64,000 bases of DNA from Bacteroides caccae (GTDB lineage Bacteria; Bacteroidota; Bacteroidia; Bacteroidales; Bacteroidaceae). Each line of letters begins with the position of its first letter. Position 1 is the first letter of the stretch. Shown here piece after piece: positions 1 to 10,149 of this stretch. The stretch is from NCBI RefSeq assembly GCF_002222615.2, contig NZ_CP022412.2, forward strand, positions 3,472,001 through 3,536,000. Reading direction: 5' to 3'. The notes under the pieces are model-generated. The model searched no databases, was not told the DNA's origin, and saw only the letters and a list, made by a program, of their open reading frames with translations. Both the position numbers and the translations under genes were made by a program.

Positions 1-489
1 CGGATAACCCAGTTCTTTTGCTGCACGACGAGCATCTTCCGCATTTTCCACGGCTTCGCTCTTGATAGTCTTTACATTGATTTCATTCAGTTTCTGCACG
101 AAAAGTTCACGGTCTTCGGTATCCATAATAGCTTGTACCGGAGTACCGAGTACCTTTACATTATATTTTTCAAGGACTCCTTCCTTATATAAAGCCACAC
201 CGCAATTCAAAGCGGTCTGACCGCCAAATGCAAGCATAATGCCTTCGGGTCTCTCTTTCTGAATCACTTTCTCTACGAAGTACGGAGTCACCGGCAGGAA
301 GTAAATCTGATCTGCCACTCCTTCGGAAGTCTGTACCGTAGCAATATTCGGGTTGATGAGAATCGTTTCAATCCCCTCTTCTTTCAAGGCTTTGAGTGCC
401 TGCGAACCGGAATAGTCGAACTCACCGGCCTCACCGATTTTTAGGGCACCGGAACCCAGCAGCAATACTTTCTTTATATTTTCTTTCAT
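1..489 (-). CDS. carB: Carbamoyl-phosphate synthase large subunit, N-terminal fragment
   Basis: Only the first 163 codons lie in the window; the gene runs off the left edge. CarB makes carbamoyl phosphate from ammonia delivered by CarA, bicarbonate and two ATP, for pyrimidine and arginine synthesis in the cytoplasm. The start ATG is at 487-489. The opening [19 protein letters not shown] is the hallmark start of the first ATP-grasp half, and [14 protein letters not shown] follows near residue 42. It begins 9 nt after the carA stop, so the two subunits are co-transcribed in the order carA-carB, below a purF-like gene. Confidence 0.97.
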   Translation of the reverse strand, partial: MKENIKKVLLLGSGALKIGEAGEFDYSGSQALKALKEEGIETILINPNIATVQTSEGVADQIYFLPVTPYFVEKVIQKERPEGIMLAFGGQTALNCGVALYKEGVLEKYNVKVLGTPVQAIMDTEDRELFVQKLNEINVKTIKSEAVENAEDARRAAKELGYP

Positions 490-498
490 AATTGTCGG

Positions 499-1578
499 TT
501 ATTTAAGCAGGTTTACAAATTCATCGAACAGAAATTCCGTGTCCGTAGGTCCACTGGCAGCTTCCGGGTGGAATTGTGCCGAGAACCAAGGATTCGTCTT
601 ATGTTTAATTCCTTCGTTAGAACCGTCATTCATATTGATGAAAAGCGGCTCCCAATCTGCTCCTAACGTATTATTATCTACGGCATAACCGTGATTTTGG
701 GAAGTGATGAAACATCGTTCCGTACCTACCATACGCACAGGCTGATTGTGGCTACGGTGTCCGTACTTCAGTTTATATATTTTGGCACCTCCGGCTTTCG
801 AGAGTAATTGATTACCCATGCAGATTCCGAAGATAGGAAGTTTTTCGTTTTTCATTGCCTTGCGGATATTTTGCACCGCAGCATCACAGGTATCCGGATC
901 GCCCGGACCATTGGAAATAAACAATCCGTCAAATTCGAGTCCATTGAAGTCATAATCCCAAGGGACACGAATCACTTCAACATCACGTTTCAGCAGACAA
1001 CGGATAATATTAGTCTTTACACCGCAATCCACCAATACCACTTTCCTTTTATCCGCACCTTCATTATAGCGAATCACTTCCTTGCAACTTACTTTATCTA
1101 CATAGTTAACGCCTGCATAAGTAGCTTCAAGAACATTGTCCGGTTCATCGTCAAAAACAATCTTTCCCAACATCACGCCATGTTCGCGGAGTACTTTAGT
1201 CAGTTCGCGGGTATCAATGCCTGTGATGCCGGGAACCTGCTCACGTTTCAGCCAGTCGCCGAGACTTTCAACAGCATTCCAATGACTGTATTCGTAAGAA
1301 TAGTCACTTACGATAATCGCTTCCGCATGAATCTTCTCACTTTCCATAAAAGTAGCGAGTCCGTTCGGTTCGATTGAAAAAGGGGGAACTCCGTAATTTC
1401 CTATCAACGGATAGGTAAGAGTCATCAACTGTCCGGCATACGAAGGGTCAGTGAGACTCTCCGGATATCCGGTCATGGCAGTATTAAAAACTACTTCGCC
1501 CGCCACCGGCTTCTCGTAGCCAAACGACTTGCCGGAAAACCGGCTCCCGTCGTCAAGGATTAATGTCACATTTCTCAT
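499..1578 (-). CDS. carA: Carbamoyl-phosphate synthase small subunit (glutaminase)
   Basis: At 359 residues this is full length for CarA, the subunit that hydrolyses glutamine and channels ammonia to CarB. The N-terminal half is the CarA-specific domain (LILDDGSRFSGKSFGYEKPV, then FNTAMTGYPESLTDPSY). The C-terminal half is a class I glutamine amidotransferase. Its nucleophile Cys lies in GICMGNQLL near residue 252, and the His/Glu pair is in QFHPEAASGP near 338. The usual GICLGHQ reads GICMGNQ here, a substitution next to the nucleophile that I would not take as inactivating. The gene lies 27 nt downstream of the purF-like gene and 9 nt upstream of carB, forming one minus-strand operon. Confidence 0.97.
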   Translation of the reverse strand: MRNVTLILDDGSRFSGKSFGYEKPVAGEVVFNTAMTGYPESLTDPSYAGQLMTLTYPLIGNYGVPPFSIEPNGLATFMESEKIHAEAIIVSDYSYEYSHWNAVESLGDWLKREQVPGITGIDTRELTKVLREHGVMLGKIVFDDEPDNVLEATYAGVNYVDKVSCKEVIRYNEGADKRKVVLVDCGVKTNIIRCLLKRDVEVIRVPWDYDFNGLEFDGLFISNGPGDPDTCDAAVQNIRKAMKNEKLPIFGICMGNQLLSKAGGAKIYKLKYGHRSHNQPVRMVGTERCFITSQNHGYAVDNNTLGADWEPLFINMNDGSNEGIKHKTNPWFSAQFHPEAASGPTDTEFLFDEFVNLLK

Positions 1579-1605
1579 TCTTATTTTTGAATCGTTGTAT
1601 GATTG

Positions 1606-3489
1606 TCAGAATTGATACAGTTGCTCTATGTAATTGATGAATGCCTGATTCACCATTTTCACGCCACCCGGCGTAGGGTAATTGCCGCTAAAGTACCAGT
1701 CGCCCCGATGATTGGGACAGGCTTCATGAAGCCCTTCCAATGGCTGGTAGACGATTTCCACTTTAGCTTTCGTTCCCTTCGGAGTCAATAGTTCTACCAT
1801 TTTGGCGGAGATTTCCTCATCCGTGAAAGGTGCATATATTTCTTTTACATAGTTCACCATTTGCTCTTTCGGCAAACCTATCTGATCTTTGGATTTCCGG
1901 TAGGCAGACGCAATTATATCTTTCATATCCCGCTCTTTCAGCAATTCGACAGCAGCTCTGAAAGCAATAAACTCACTCATCTTTGCCATATCGATACCGT
2001 AATAATCGGGATAACGGACCTGTGGGGAAGAAGAAACGATAACAATCTTCTTCGGACCAAGACGGTCGAGAATACCGATAATACTTTGCTTCAATGTTGT
2101 GCCACGCACAATACTATCGTCAATAATCACCAGATTATCGACACCGGAAACAAGGCTTCCGTAAGTGATATCGTAGACATGAGCCGCCAGATCATTTCGG
2201 CTGTTTCCTTCGGCAATAAACGTACGGAGCTTGATGTCCTTAATAGCCACCTTTTCACTGCGGATACGGCGGGAAAGAATAACTTCCAGTTCCTCCATAT
2301 TCGGATTATGACCTAATGCAGCTATTTGCTGCACTTTTTCTTCATTCAGATAGTCATCCAGTCCCTGTAACATTCCGTAGAAAGCAACTTCGGCGGTGTT
2401 GGGAATAAAAGAGAAAACGGTATGGTCAAGATCGTTGTTGATAGCTTTCAAAATGTTCGGCACGAGTTTCTCGCCGAGCCGTTTCCGTTCCTTGTAAATA
2501 TCGACATCACTACCACGGGAGAAATAGATACGCTCGAATGAACAAGCCTGTTTCTCACGAGGTTTGTTTATTTGTGATGTCCGCAGTTTACCTTCTTTAC
2601 TAATCAATAATGCCTGTCCCGGTTGCAGTTCTTTAATATCTTCTACAGGGACATTAAAAGCTGTCTGAATGACCGGACGTTCGGAAGCCAACACTGCAAT
2701 CTCTTCATCCTGATACCAGAAAGCAGGACGTATCCCCCACGGATCACGTATTGCAAAAGATTCACCGCTTCCGGTCAGTCCGCAAATGACATATCCCCCG
2801 TCCCATTCACGGCTGGAGGTACGCAATACGTTAGCCAAATCAATATGCTCTTCTATATAGTTGGTGATTCCCATGCCTGTAAGCCCTTCGGCCTCGGCAA
2901 GGTTGAACACACGTTCCACTTCACGATCAAGCCGGTGCCCCACTTGTTCCAACATGATATAGGTATCAGCATACTTACGGGGATGTTGTCCAATGGCTGT
3001 GATACGGGCAAAAATTTCATCTACATTCGTCATGTTGAAGTTACCGCAGAGAGCCAAGTTCTTGGCACGCCAATTGTTTCTCCTCAAAAACGGGTGCACA
3101 TAAGAGATACCGGATTTCCCGGTTGTCGAATAACGCAGATGCCCCATATACGTTTCACCCGCAAAAGGTAATGTACGTTTGGCAAACTCTGCGTCATGCA
3201 ATTGTTCGGAAGTCAAATCCTTGAAATTATTCTGTACATTCTCAAAGATTTCCGTAATGGCACCGGAACCTAAGGCACGTTCGCGAAACATATATTCTTC
3301 ACCCGGATTGGCCTCCAGTTTAACACAAGCCAGTCCCGCACCTTCCTGCCCACGATTATGCTGCTTTTCCATTAGCAGATAAAGCTTGTTCAGACCGTAC
3401 ATCCACGTTCCGTACTTCTTCTCGTAATACTCCAGCGGTTTAAGCAGGCGTATCATGGCAACGCCACATTCATGTTTCAATTGTTCCAT
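1606..3489 (-). CDS. purF: PurF-like amidophosphoribosyltransferase (class II glutamine amidotransferase)
   Basis: The family transfers glutamine amide nitrogen to PRPP, the first step of purine synthesis. After a seven-residue propeptide, Cys8 in KHECGVAMI would become the N-terminal nucleophile. MGHLRYSTTGKSG near 138 is the class II glutaminase signature. NLVIIDDSIVRGTTLKQS near 450 is the PRPP-binding motif of type I phosphoribosyltransferases. The 627-residue length is well over the ~500 of enterobacterial PurF, with extra sequence in the N-terminal half and at the C-terminus, so a specialised role is possible. It heads the operon with carA and carB, linking two glutamine-consuming nucleotide pathways. 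Its promoter is probably the one left in front of the glmS scar. Confidence 0.85.
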   Translation of the reverse strand: MEQLKHECGVAMIRLLKPLEYYEKKYGTWMYGLNKLYLLMEKQHNRGQEGAGLACVKLEANPGEEYMFRERALGSGAITEIFENVQNNFKDLTSEQLHDAEFAKRTLPFAGETYMGHLRYSTTGKSGISYVHPFLRRNNWRAKNLALCGNFNMTNVDEIFARITAIGQHPRKYADTYIMLEQVGHRLDREVERVFNLAEAEGLTGMGITNYIEEHIDLANVLRTSSREWDGGYVICGLTGSGESFAIRDPWGIRPAFWYQDEEIAVLASERPVIQTAFNVPVEDIKELQPGQALLISKEGKLRTSQINKPREKQACSFERIYFSRGSDVDIYKERKRLGEKLVPNILKAINNDLDHTVFSFIPNTAEVAFYGMLQGLDDYLNEEKVQQIAALGHNPNMEELEVILSRRIRSEKVAIKDIKLRTFIAEGNSRNDLAAHVYDITYGSLVSGVDNLVIIDDSIVRGTTLKQSIIGILDRLGPKKIVIVSSSPQVRYPDYYGIDMAKMSEFIAFRAAVELLKERDMKDIIASAYRKSKDQIGLPKEQMVNYVKEIYAPFTDEEISAKMVELLTPKGTKAKVEIVYQPLEGLHEACPNHRGDWYFSGNYPTPGGVKMVNQAFINYIEQLYQF

Positions 3490-3527
3490 TTATACAAATC
3501 CAAATTACCTGTTATAAGTTACAAGTT

Positions 3528-3821
3528 TTACTCCACTGTTACTGATTTAACCAAATTCCTGGGCTGGGCTACATCCATTCCCTTGCAAACCGCAATATGG
3601 TAAGCAGGCAACTGAAGAGGTACCGTAGTAATCAACAGATCGAGGCATTCGATTGTTTCGGGAAATTCGATACTACAATCGGCGATTTTGTTGATGACTG
3701 TATTTCCTTGGGCTCGAAGTTTTCCTTTGAGAACAACATAGTTTTCGATGATACTTCAGCCCTTTTATTAGGCTGGGAAAGGCTTTTCTTGTACCAATAT
3801 AGCCTACCATTCCACGCACAT
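3528..3821 (-). pseudogene. glmS remnant with a large internal deletion
   Basis: Both ends of a glucosamine-6-phosphate synthase gene are recognisable, but the middle is gone. At the 5' end an ATG-TGC (Met-Cys1) at 3816-3821 is followed, after a 2-nt frameshift, by GMVGYIGTRKAFPSLIKGLK, the start of the glutaminase domain. It then jumps, in another frame, into the C-terminal sugar-isomerase end: KIADCSIEFPETIECLD, TTVPLQLPAYHIAVCKGMD and the classic ending QPRNLVKSVTVE followed by a stop at 3528-3530. About 100 of the family's ~610 codons remain. It lies directly upstream of purF, where an intact third glutamine amidotransferase gene would fit. It cannot make an active enzyme. Confidence 0.9.
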
Positions 3822-3843
3822 TATAGCGTTTTTATTTTGGTTG

Positions 3844-3851
3844 CAAATATA
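3844..3851 (-). promoter_or_regulatory. Bacteroides -7 box (TATATTTG) upstream of the glmS scar
   Basis: On the minus strand TATATTTG matches the Bacteroides TAnnTTTG box, 23 bp before the old glmS start. No clear TTTG lies 19-21 bp further upstream. With glmS gone it is the likely promoter for purF-carA-carB. Confidence 0.45.
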
Positions 3852-4120
3852 CACATTTCAAATAACATAAAGATAATAAATCCGATATTTATTTGACAGA
3901 AACGCACAAAAAAGTTGCAAACACATCAAAAAGTTAAATAATATATTATTTTTAGCTCAAAAAGAAACGAATTACAATCATCTTAAAATAATAGACAACA
4001 GACTAACAATTTAAAAGCAATTCCAACGATTTTGATTACAAATTAAAAGAATATAGAATAGGCTTCTCATTTCGTGTCATAGAAATGATAGAATTTAGTA
4101 TCATCATGAAATTAAATTTT
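3852..4120. other. Divergent intergenic region, AT-rich
   Basis: This gap separates the purF-carAB side from gltB. It is very AT-rich and holds the two outward-facing promoter boxes at its ends. I see no ORF, riboswitch-like fold or strong hairpin in between. Confidence 0.6.
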
Positions 4121-4128
4121 TAATTTTG
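4121..4128 (+). promoter_or_regulatory. Bacteroides -7 box (TAATTTTG) for gltB-gltD-asnB
   Basis: TAATTTTG fits TAnnTTTG and lies 53 bp upstream of the gltB ATG, implying a leader of roughly 45 nt. A -33 TTTG is not obvious at the right spacing. Confidence 0.45.
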
Positions 4129-4181
4129 CCAAACATTTTGATACATAAAACAGGTATTATCATACAATAAAGATAGTAAGA

Positions 4182-7100
4182 ATGAAGAAACAAGAACTTT
4201 TTAACAACGAAGCAAAAGGATTCCCTTACCAACGACATCCCAAACAGCCGGGCCTGTACGATGCGGCATACGAACATGATGCCTGCGGTGTTGGTATGCT
4301 GGTAAACATTCACGGAGAAAAGTCACACGACATTGTTGAGTCGGCTTTAAAAGTATTAGAGAATATGCGCCACCGCGGTGCCGAAGGTGCAGACAACAAA
4401 ACCGGGGACGGTGCAGGCATTATGTTACAAATTCCGCATGAGTTTATTTTATTGCAGGGTATTCCCGTTCCGGAAAAGGGACGTTATGGCACCGGTCTGC
4501 TTTTTTTACCGAAAAAAGAGAAAGACCAGGCAACTATTTTGAGTATCATTATTGAGGAAATCGAAAAAGAAGGACTTACGCTGATGCATCTGCGTAATGT
4601 ACCTACTTGCCCGGAAATTCTGGGAGAAGCGGCTTTGGCTAACGAACCGGATATCAAACAGGTATTTATCACGGGATTTACTGAGACAGAAACTGCCGAT
4701 CGTAAACTGTATCTGATCCGTAAAAGAATAGAAAATAAAGTCAGAATGTCAGCCATTCCGGCGAAAGAGGATTTTTACATCGTTTCGCTCTCTACAAAAA
4801 GTATTATATATAAAGGTATGCTTTCGTCATTGCAGCTACGGAACTATTATCCCGACCTGACGAACAATTACTTCACCAGCGGGTTGGCTTTGGTGCATTC
4901 CCGTTTCAGTACTAACACTTTCCCGACATGGGGATTGGCACAACCTTTCCGCCTTCTGGCACACAATGGTGAAATCAATACGATTCGCGGCAACCGCGGG
5001 TGGATGGAAGCTCGCGAAAGTGTACTCTCCTCTCCCACTCTCGGGGATATCAAAGAGATCCGTCCGATTATACAGCCGGGCATGAGTGATAGCGCCTCAT
5101 TGGACAACGTGCTGGAGTTTTTGGTAATGTCGGGATTGAGCCTGCCCCACGCAATGGCAATGCTTGTGCCGGAGTCTTTCAATGAGAAGAACCCTATCAG
5201 TGAAGATTTGAAGTCCTTTTATGAATATCATTCCATACTAATGGAACCTTGGGACGGACCGGCTGCCTTGTTATTCAGCGACGGACGCTTTGCCGGTGGT
5301 ATGCTCGACCGTAACGGTCTGCGCCCCGCCCGTTACCTGATTACCAAAAATGATATGATGGTGGTTGCCTCAGAAGTCGGTGTAATGGATTTCGAACCGG
5401 GAGATATCAAAGAGAAAGGACGGCTGCAACCGGGTAAAATTCTACTGGTTGATACGGAAAAAGGCGAAATATTTTATGACGGTGAGCTGAAGAAACAACT
5501 GGCGGAAGCAAAACCGTACCGTATCTGGTTGTCTACAAACCGTATCGAACTGGATGAATTGAAAAGCGGACGCAAAATGCCTCATCATGTAGAGAATTAC
5601 GACCGGATGCTCCGTACTTTCGGTTACTCAAAGGAGGATATCGAGAAACTGATTATACCCATGGCAAGTACCGGAGCCGAACCGATTCATTCAATGGGTA
5701 ACGACACTCCGCTGGCTGTACTCTCGGACAAGCCGCAGTTGCTTTACAATTATTTCCGCCAGCAATTTGCCCAAGTGACAAATCCGCCAATTGACCCGCT
5801 ACGCGAGGAATTGGTGATGTCATTGACGGAATATATCGGAGCAGTCGGTATGAATATTCTGACACCTAGTGAAAGCCATTGTAAAATGGTACGTCTGAAT
5901 CACCCGATCCTAAGCAATACACAGCTGGATATCCTTTGCAATATCCGCTATAAAGGTTTTAAGACTGTCAAACTGTCGATGTTGTTTGAAGTAGCCAAAG
6001 GGAAAGCCGGATTACAGGAAGCACTGACCGAACTTTGCAAACAGGCGGAGGCCTCCGTAACAGAAGGAGTAAACTATATCGTCCTGACAGACCGGAATGT
6101 AGATGCCACTCATGCAGTGATTCCTTCACTTCTGGCAGTGAGTGCCGTTCATCATCATTTAATTTCTGTAGGGAAACGCGTACAGACAGCGCTGGTTGTG
6201 GAAAGCGGTGAAATACGTGAAGTGATGCACGCTGCATTATTGCTGGGATTCGGAGCAAGCGCCCTAAATCCATACATGGCTTTTGCTATTCTTGATAAGT
6301 TGGTAAAAAACAAAGATATCCAACTGGATTATGCCACGGCAGAGAAAAACTACATCAAGTCAATCTGCAAGGGACTTTTCAAGATTATGAGTAAAATGGG
6401 TATCTCTACGATCCGTTCTTATCGGGGAGCAAAAATCTTTGAAGCTATCGGTTTGAGTGAAGAACTGAGCAAAGCATATTTCGGAGGACTAGGTTCACCG
6501 ATTGGAGGTATCCGATTGGAGGAGGTAGCTAGAGACGCCATTGCTTTCCATAATGAAGGATTTGCAGCAGAGGCAGGCGGATTATTACCGAATAAAGGTT
6601 TGTATTCTTTCCGTAAAGACGGAGAAAAACATGCCTGGAATCCTGAAACAATCAGTACATTACAGTTGGCCACCCGTTTGGGTAGTTACAAGAAATTTAA
6701 GGAATACACTCACTTGGTAGATGAAAAGGAAAAACCTATTTTCCTGCGCGATTTCTTAAATTTCCGTCGTAATCCGATTTCTATCGAACAGGTAGAACCG
6801 GTGGAAAGCATCTTACGCCGCTTCGTTACGGGTGCCATGTCTTTCGGCTCTATCAGCAAGGAAGCACATGAAGCAATAGCTATTGCCATGAATAGGATCC
6901 ACGGACGCAGCAATACGGGTGAAGGGGGTGAAGATGCTGCCCGTTTCCAGCCGTTACCTGATGGAAATTCCATGCGAAGTGCTATTAAACAAGTAGCTTC
7001 CGGCCGGTTTGGCGTGACGACAGAATATTTGGTAAATGCAGATGAAATACAGATTAAAATTGCCCAAGGAGCCAAACCGGGCGAGGGCGGACAACTTCCC

Positions 7101-8729
7101 GGATTCAAAGTGAACGATGTGATTGCCAAAACACGTCACTCTATTCCGGGAATTTCGCTGATTTCTCCTCCTCCCCACCACGACATTTATTCTATCGAAG
7201 ATTTGGCTCAACTGATTTTTGATTTGAAGAACATAAATCCACAAGCAAAAATCAGCGTGAAACTGGTAGCGGAAAGTGGCGTTGGAACAATTGCTGCCGG
7301 TGTGGCAAAAGCGAAAGCGGACTTGATTGTGATCTCCGGAGCGGAAGGCGGTACAGGGGCTTCGCCCGCTTCTTCTATCCGTTATGCAGGTATCTCTCCC
7401 GAACTGGGATTAAGCGAAACACAGCAGACATTAGTCTTGAACGGACTTCGCGGACAAGTAGTACTGCAAGCCGACGGCCAGTTAAAAACCGGACGAGATA
7501 TTATCCTAATGGCATTAATGGGAGCCGAAGAATACGGTTTTGCCACTTCCGCCCTCATCGTACTAGGTTGCGTGATGATGCGGAAATGTCATCAAAATAC
7601 TTGTCCGGTTGGAGTTGCCACCCAGAATGAGGAACTGCGCAAACGCTTCCATGGCCGTAGCGAATACCTAGTAAATTTCTTCACTTTCCTGGCACAGGAA
7701 GTCCGGGAATATCTGGCTGAAATGGGATTCACAAAAATGGACGACATCATCGGACGGACTGATTTGATTGAACGTAAATCGGGGACGGACGACCCGAATC
7801 CGAAGCACGCATTAATTGATTTCACAAGATTACTGACACGCATTGACAATAGTGCAGCTATCCGCCACGTCATTGACCAGGACCATGCTATTTCTACTGT
7901 AAAGGATGTGACGATTATTGATGCAGCTCAGGCGGCTATTGAACATGAGAAAGAGATTTCTCTGGAATATACGATAGCTAATACCGACCGTGCTATCGGC
8001 GCTATGCTTTCCGGCGTCATCGCCAAGAAGTATGGAGAAAGAGGATTACCGGAACATACGTTGAACGTGAAATTCAAAGGCTCGGCAGGTCAGTCATTCG
8101 GTGCATTCTTAGTACCGGGAGTTAATTTCAAACTGGAAGGCGAGGCTAACGATTATCTGGGAAAAGGGTTAAGCGGTGGTCGTATTGCCGTACTCCCTCC
8201 TATCCGTAGCAACTTCGAAGCTGAAAAGAATACGATTGCAGGCAATACGTTACTTTATGGAGCTACAAGTGGTGAAGTGTATATCAACGGACGTGTAGGT
8301 GAACGTTTTGCTGTACGTAATTCCGGTGCAGTAGCCGTAGTAGAAGGTGTAGGCGATCATTGTTGCGAATATATGACTGGAGGACGTGTGGTGGTTCTCG
8401 GACAGACAGGACGCAACTTCGCTGCCGGTATGAGTGGTGGGGTAGCGTATGTATGGAATAAGGAAGGAAACTTTGACTATTTCTGCAATATGGAAATGGT
8501 AGAACTTTCACTGATTGAAGAAGCCAGTTACCGAAAAGAATTACACGAACTGATTCGTCAACATTACTTATATACAGGTTCGAAACTGGCACGTACCATG
8601 CTTGATGACTGGAATCATTATGTCGATCAATTTATCCAGGTAGTGCCTATCGAGTACAAAAAAGTGCTACAGGAAGAGCAAATGAGAAAGTTACAACAAA
8701 AGATTGCAGATATGCAAAGAGACTATTAA
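4182..8729 (+). CDS. gltB: Glutamate synthase large subunit
   Basis: GOGAT converts glutamine plus 2-oxoglutarate into two glutamates in the cytoplasm. At 1515 residues it is full length. Cys35 in HDACGVGMLV is the expected N-terminal nucleophile after removal of a 34-residue propeptide. The class II glutaminase domain runs to ~430, a central domain follows, and the FMN-binding synthase domain contains GAEGGTGASP near 1060. Cys1130, Cys1136 and Cys1141 (CVMMRKCHQNTC) bind the 3Fe-4S cluster. A C-terminal GXGXG beta-helix contains GDHCCEYMTGG. It is followed 69 nt later by gltD and then asnB. This operon and glnN form the ammonia-assimilation core of the window. Confidence 0.97.
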   Translation: MKKQELFNNEAKGFPYQRHPKQPGLYDAAYEHDACGVGMLVNIHGEKSHDIVESALKVLENMRHRGAEGADNKTGDGAGIMLQIPHEFILLQGIPVPEKGRYGTGLLFLPKKEKDQATILSIIIEEIEKEGLTLMHLRNVPTCPEILGEAALANEPDIKQVFITGFTETETADRKLYLIRKRIENKVRMSAIPAKEDFYIVSLSTKSIIYKGMLSSLQLRNYYPDLTNNYFTSGLALVHSRFSTNTFPTWGLAQPFRLLAHNGEINTIRGNRGWMEARESVLSSPTLGDIKEIRPIIQPGMSDSASLDNVLEFLVMSGLSLPHAMAMLVPESFNEKNPISEDLKSFYEYHSILMEPWDGPAALLFSDGRFAGGMLDRNGLRPARYLITKNDMMVVASEVGVMDFEPGDIKEKGRLQPGKILLVDTEKGEIFYDGELKKQLAEAKPYRIWLSTNRIELDELKSGRKMPHHVENYDRMLRTFGYSKEDIEKLIIPMASTGAEPIHSMGNDTPLAVLSDKPQLLYNYFRQQFAQVTNPPIDPLREELVMSLTEYIGAVGMNILTPSESHCKMVRLNHPILSNTQLDILCNIRYKGFKTVKLSMLFEVAKGKAGLQEALTELCKQAEASVTEGVNYIVLTDRNVDATHAVIPSLLAVSAVHHHLISVGKRVQTALVVESGEIREVMHAALLLGFGASALNPYMAFAILDKLVKNKDIQLDYATAEKNYIKSICKGLFKIMSKMGISTIRSYRGAKIFEAIGLSEELSKAYFGGLGSPIGGIRLEEVARDAIAFHNEGFAAEAGGLLPNKGLYSFRKDGEKHAWNPETISTLQLATRLGSYKKFKEYTHLVDEKEKPIFLRDFLNFRRNPISIEQVEPVESILRRFVTGAMSFGSISKEAHEAIAIAMNRIHGRSNTGEGGEDAARFQPLPDGNSMRSAIKQVASGRFGVTTEYLVNADEIQIKIAQGAKPGEGGQLPGFKVNDVIAKTRHSIPGISLISPPPHHDIYSIEDLAQLIFDLKNINPQAKISVKLVAESGVGTIAAGVAKAKADLIVISGAEGGTGASPASSIRYAGISPELGLSETQQTLVLNGLRGQVVLQADGQLKTGRDIILMALMGAEEYGFATSALIVLGCVMMRKCHQNTCPVGVATQNEELRKRFHGRSEYLVNFFTFLAQEVREYLAEMGFTKMDDIIGRTDLIERKSGTDDPNPKHALIDFTRLLTRIDNSAAIRHVIDQDHAISTVKDVTIIDAAQAAIEHEKEISLEYTIANTDRAIGAMLSGVIAKKYGERGLPEHTLNVKFKGSAGQSFGAFLVPGVNFKLEGEANDYLGKGLSGGRIAVLPPIRSNFEAEKNTIAGNTLLYGATSGEVYINGRVGERFAVRNSGAVAVVEGVGDHCCEYMTGGRVVVLGQTGRNFAAGMSGGVAYVWNKEGNFDYFCNMEMVELSLIEEASYRKELHELIRQHYLYTGSKLARTMLDDWNHYVDQFIQVVPIEYKKVLQEEQMRKLQQKIADMQRDY

Positions 8730-8798
8730 CCGACAACCGGCAGATGCCGGAGCCAGGTTTCCATGCGGGACTAAAATTAAACTTAAAACTTAAAGAAA

Positions 8799-10145
8799 AT
8801 GGGAGATCCTAGAGCTTTTTTAAATATACCTCGACAGGAAGCGGGATACCGCCCTGTGAACGAACGAATCACTGATTACAGCCAGGTAGAACAAACATTG
8901 AATACAAACAGCCGCAAGTTACAGGCTTCTCGCTGTATGGACTGCGGCGTACCCTTCTGCCACTGGGCATGCCCGATAGGGAATAAACAACCGGAATGGC
9001 AGGACGCTTTATTCAAAGGGAAATGGAGAGAGGCATACGAAATCCTATCGTCCACCTGTGACTTTCCTGAATTTACGGGGCGTATTTGTCCAGCCCTTTG
9101 TGAGAAGTCTTGTGTACTAAAACTTTCATGTGACCAACCTGTGACGATTCGCGAAAACGAAGCGGCTATCGTTGAAGCAGCTTTTCGTGAAGGATATATA
9201 CAAATACAGACCCCGGAAAGAAACGGAAAGAAAGTAGCGGTTATTGGTGCCGGTCCTGCCGGACTGGTCGTGGCCAATCAACTCAATCTAAAAGGATATT
9301 CAGTAACCTTATTTGATAAGAACGAAGCTCCCGGCGGATTGCTACGTTTCGGTATTCCCAATTTTAAACTGGATAAGAATGTGATTGACCGGCGCATGAA
9401 TATCTTAACTGCGGAAGGAATCAAGTTTGAAATGGGAGTAGAAATTGACGTCAATCATTTACCGGAGGGATTCGACGCTTACTGCATCTGTACGGGAACA
9501 CCGGCAGCACGCGATTTAAGTATTCCGGGACGGGATTTGAAAGGTATTTACTTTGCACTTGAAATGCTGGCCCAACAGAATAGGATTCTGGAAGGACAAA
9601 CTTTCTCCAAAGATAAATTAGTGAATGCCAAGGGCAAAAAGGTACTTGTCATTGGTGGTGGAGATACGGGGTCGGATTGCATCGGAACTAGTGTGCGCCA
9701 AGGAGCAACCAGCGTAACGCAGATTGAGATCATGCCCCAGCCACCCGTGGGACATAACCCGTCTACCCCCTGGCCGCAGTGGCCGGTAGTCCTCAAGACT
9801 ACTTCCAGCCATGAAGAAGGTTGCATACGCCGCTGGTGCCTCACTTCCAATCAATTCCTAGGAAAAAATGGGAACGTAACAGGTGTGGAAGTGGAAGAAG
9901 TAGAATGGATTCCGGCAACAGACGGAGGACGTCCGACACTGAAACCTACCGGAAAAAAAGAGGTGATCGAGGCAGATATGGTATTGCTGGCCATGGGATT
10001 CTTAAAACCGGAACAACCGAATTTTGCCGATAATGTATTTCTTGCCGGAGATGCTGCTACCGGAGCCAGTCTGGTGGTACGCGCCATGGCAGGAGGACGA
10101 AAGACGGCTGCGGAAATAGATACTTATTTAACAACTAAAAATTAA
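8799..10145 (+). CDS. gltD: Glutamate synthase small subunit (NADPH-dependent)
   Basis: GltD passes electrons from NAD(P)H through FAD and iron-sulphur clusters to GltB. The 448-residue protein opens with an adrenodoxin-reductase-type Fe-S domain: CMDCGVPFCHWACPIGN near 46, then CPALCEKSC near 100. The FAD dinucleotide fold starts at VAVIGAGPAGLV (~146), and a second nucleotide-binding fold at VLVIGGGDTGSDC (~285) fits NADPH. GDAATGASLVVRAM near the end closes the FAD site. It sits between gltB and asnB, with asnB starting 4 nt after its stop. Confidence 0.96.
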   Translation: MGDPRAFLNIPRQEAGYRPVNERITDYSQVEQTLNTNSRKLQASRCMDCGVPFCHWACPIGNKQPEWQDALFKGKWREAYEILSSTCDFPEFTGRICPALCEKSCVLKLSCDQPVTIRENEAAIVEAAFREGYIQIQTPERNGKKVAVIGAGPAGLVVANQLNLKGYSVTLFDKNEAPGGLLRFGIPNFKLDKNVIDRRMNILTAEGIKFEMGVEIDVNHLPEGFDAYCICTGTPAARDLSIPGRDLKGIYFALEMLAQQNRILEGQTFSKDKLVNAKGKKVLVIGGGDTGSDCIGTSVRQGATSVTQIEIMPQPPVGHNPSTPWPQWPVVLKTTSSHEEGCIRRWCLTSNQFLGKNGNVTGVEVEEVEWIPATDGGRPTLKPTGKKEVIEADMVLLAMGFLKPEQPNFADNVFLAGDAATGASLVVRAMAGGRKTAAEIDTYLTTKN

Positions 10146-10149
10146 AGTT

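Noticed and set aside
3597..3896. 99-codon plus-strand frame upstream of gltB.
   Set aside because: It is antisense to the glmS remnant, whose minus-strand remains match GlmS clearly.
3822..4181. Possible riboswitch or nitrogen-control leader before gltB.
   Set aside because: No structured or conserved-looking aptamer is visible, only AT-rich sequence.
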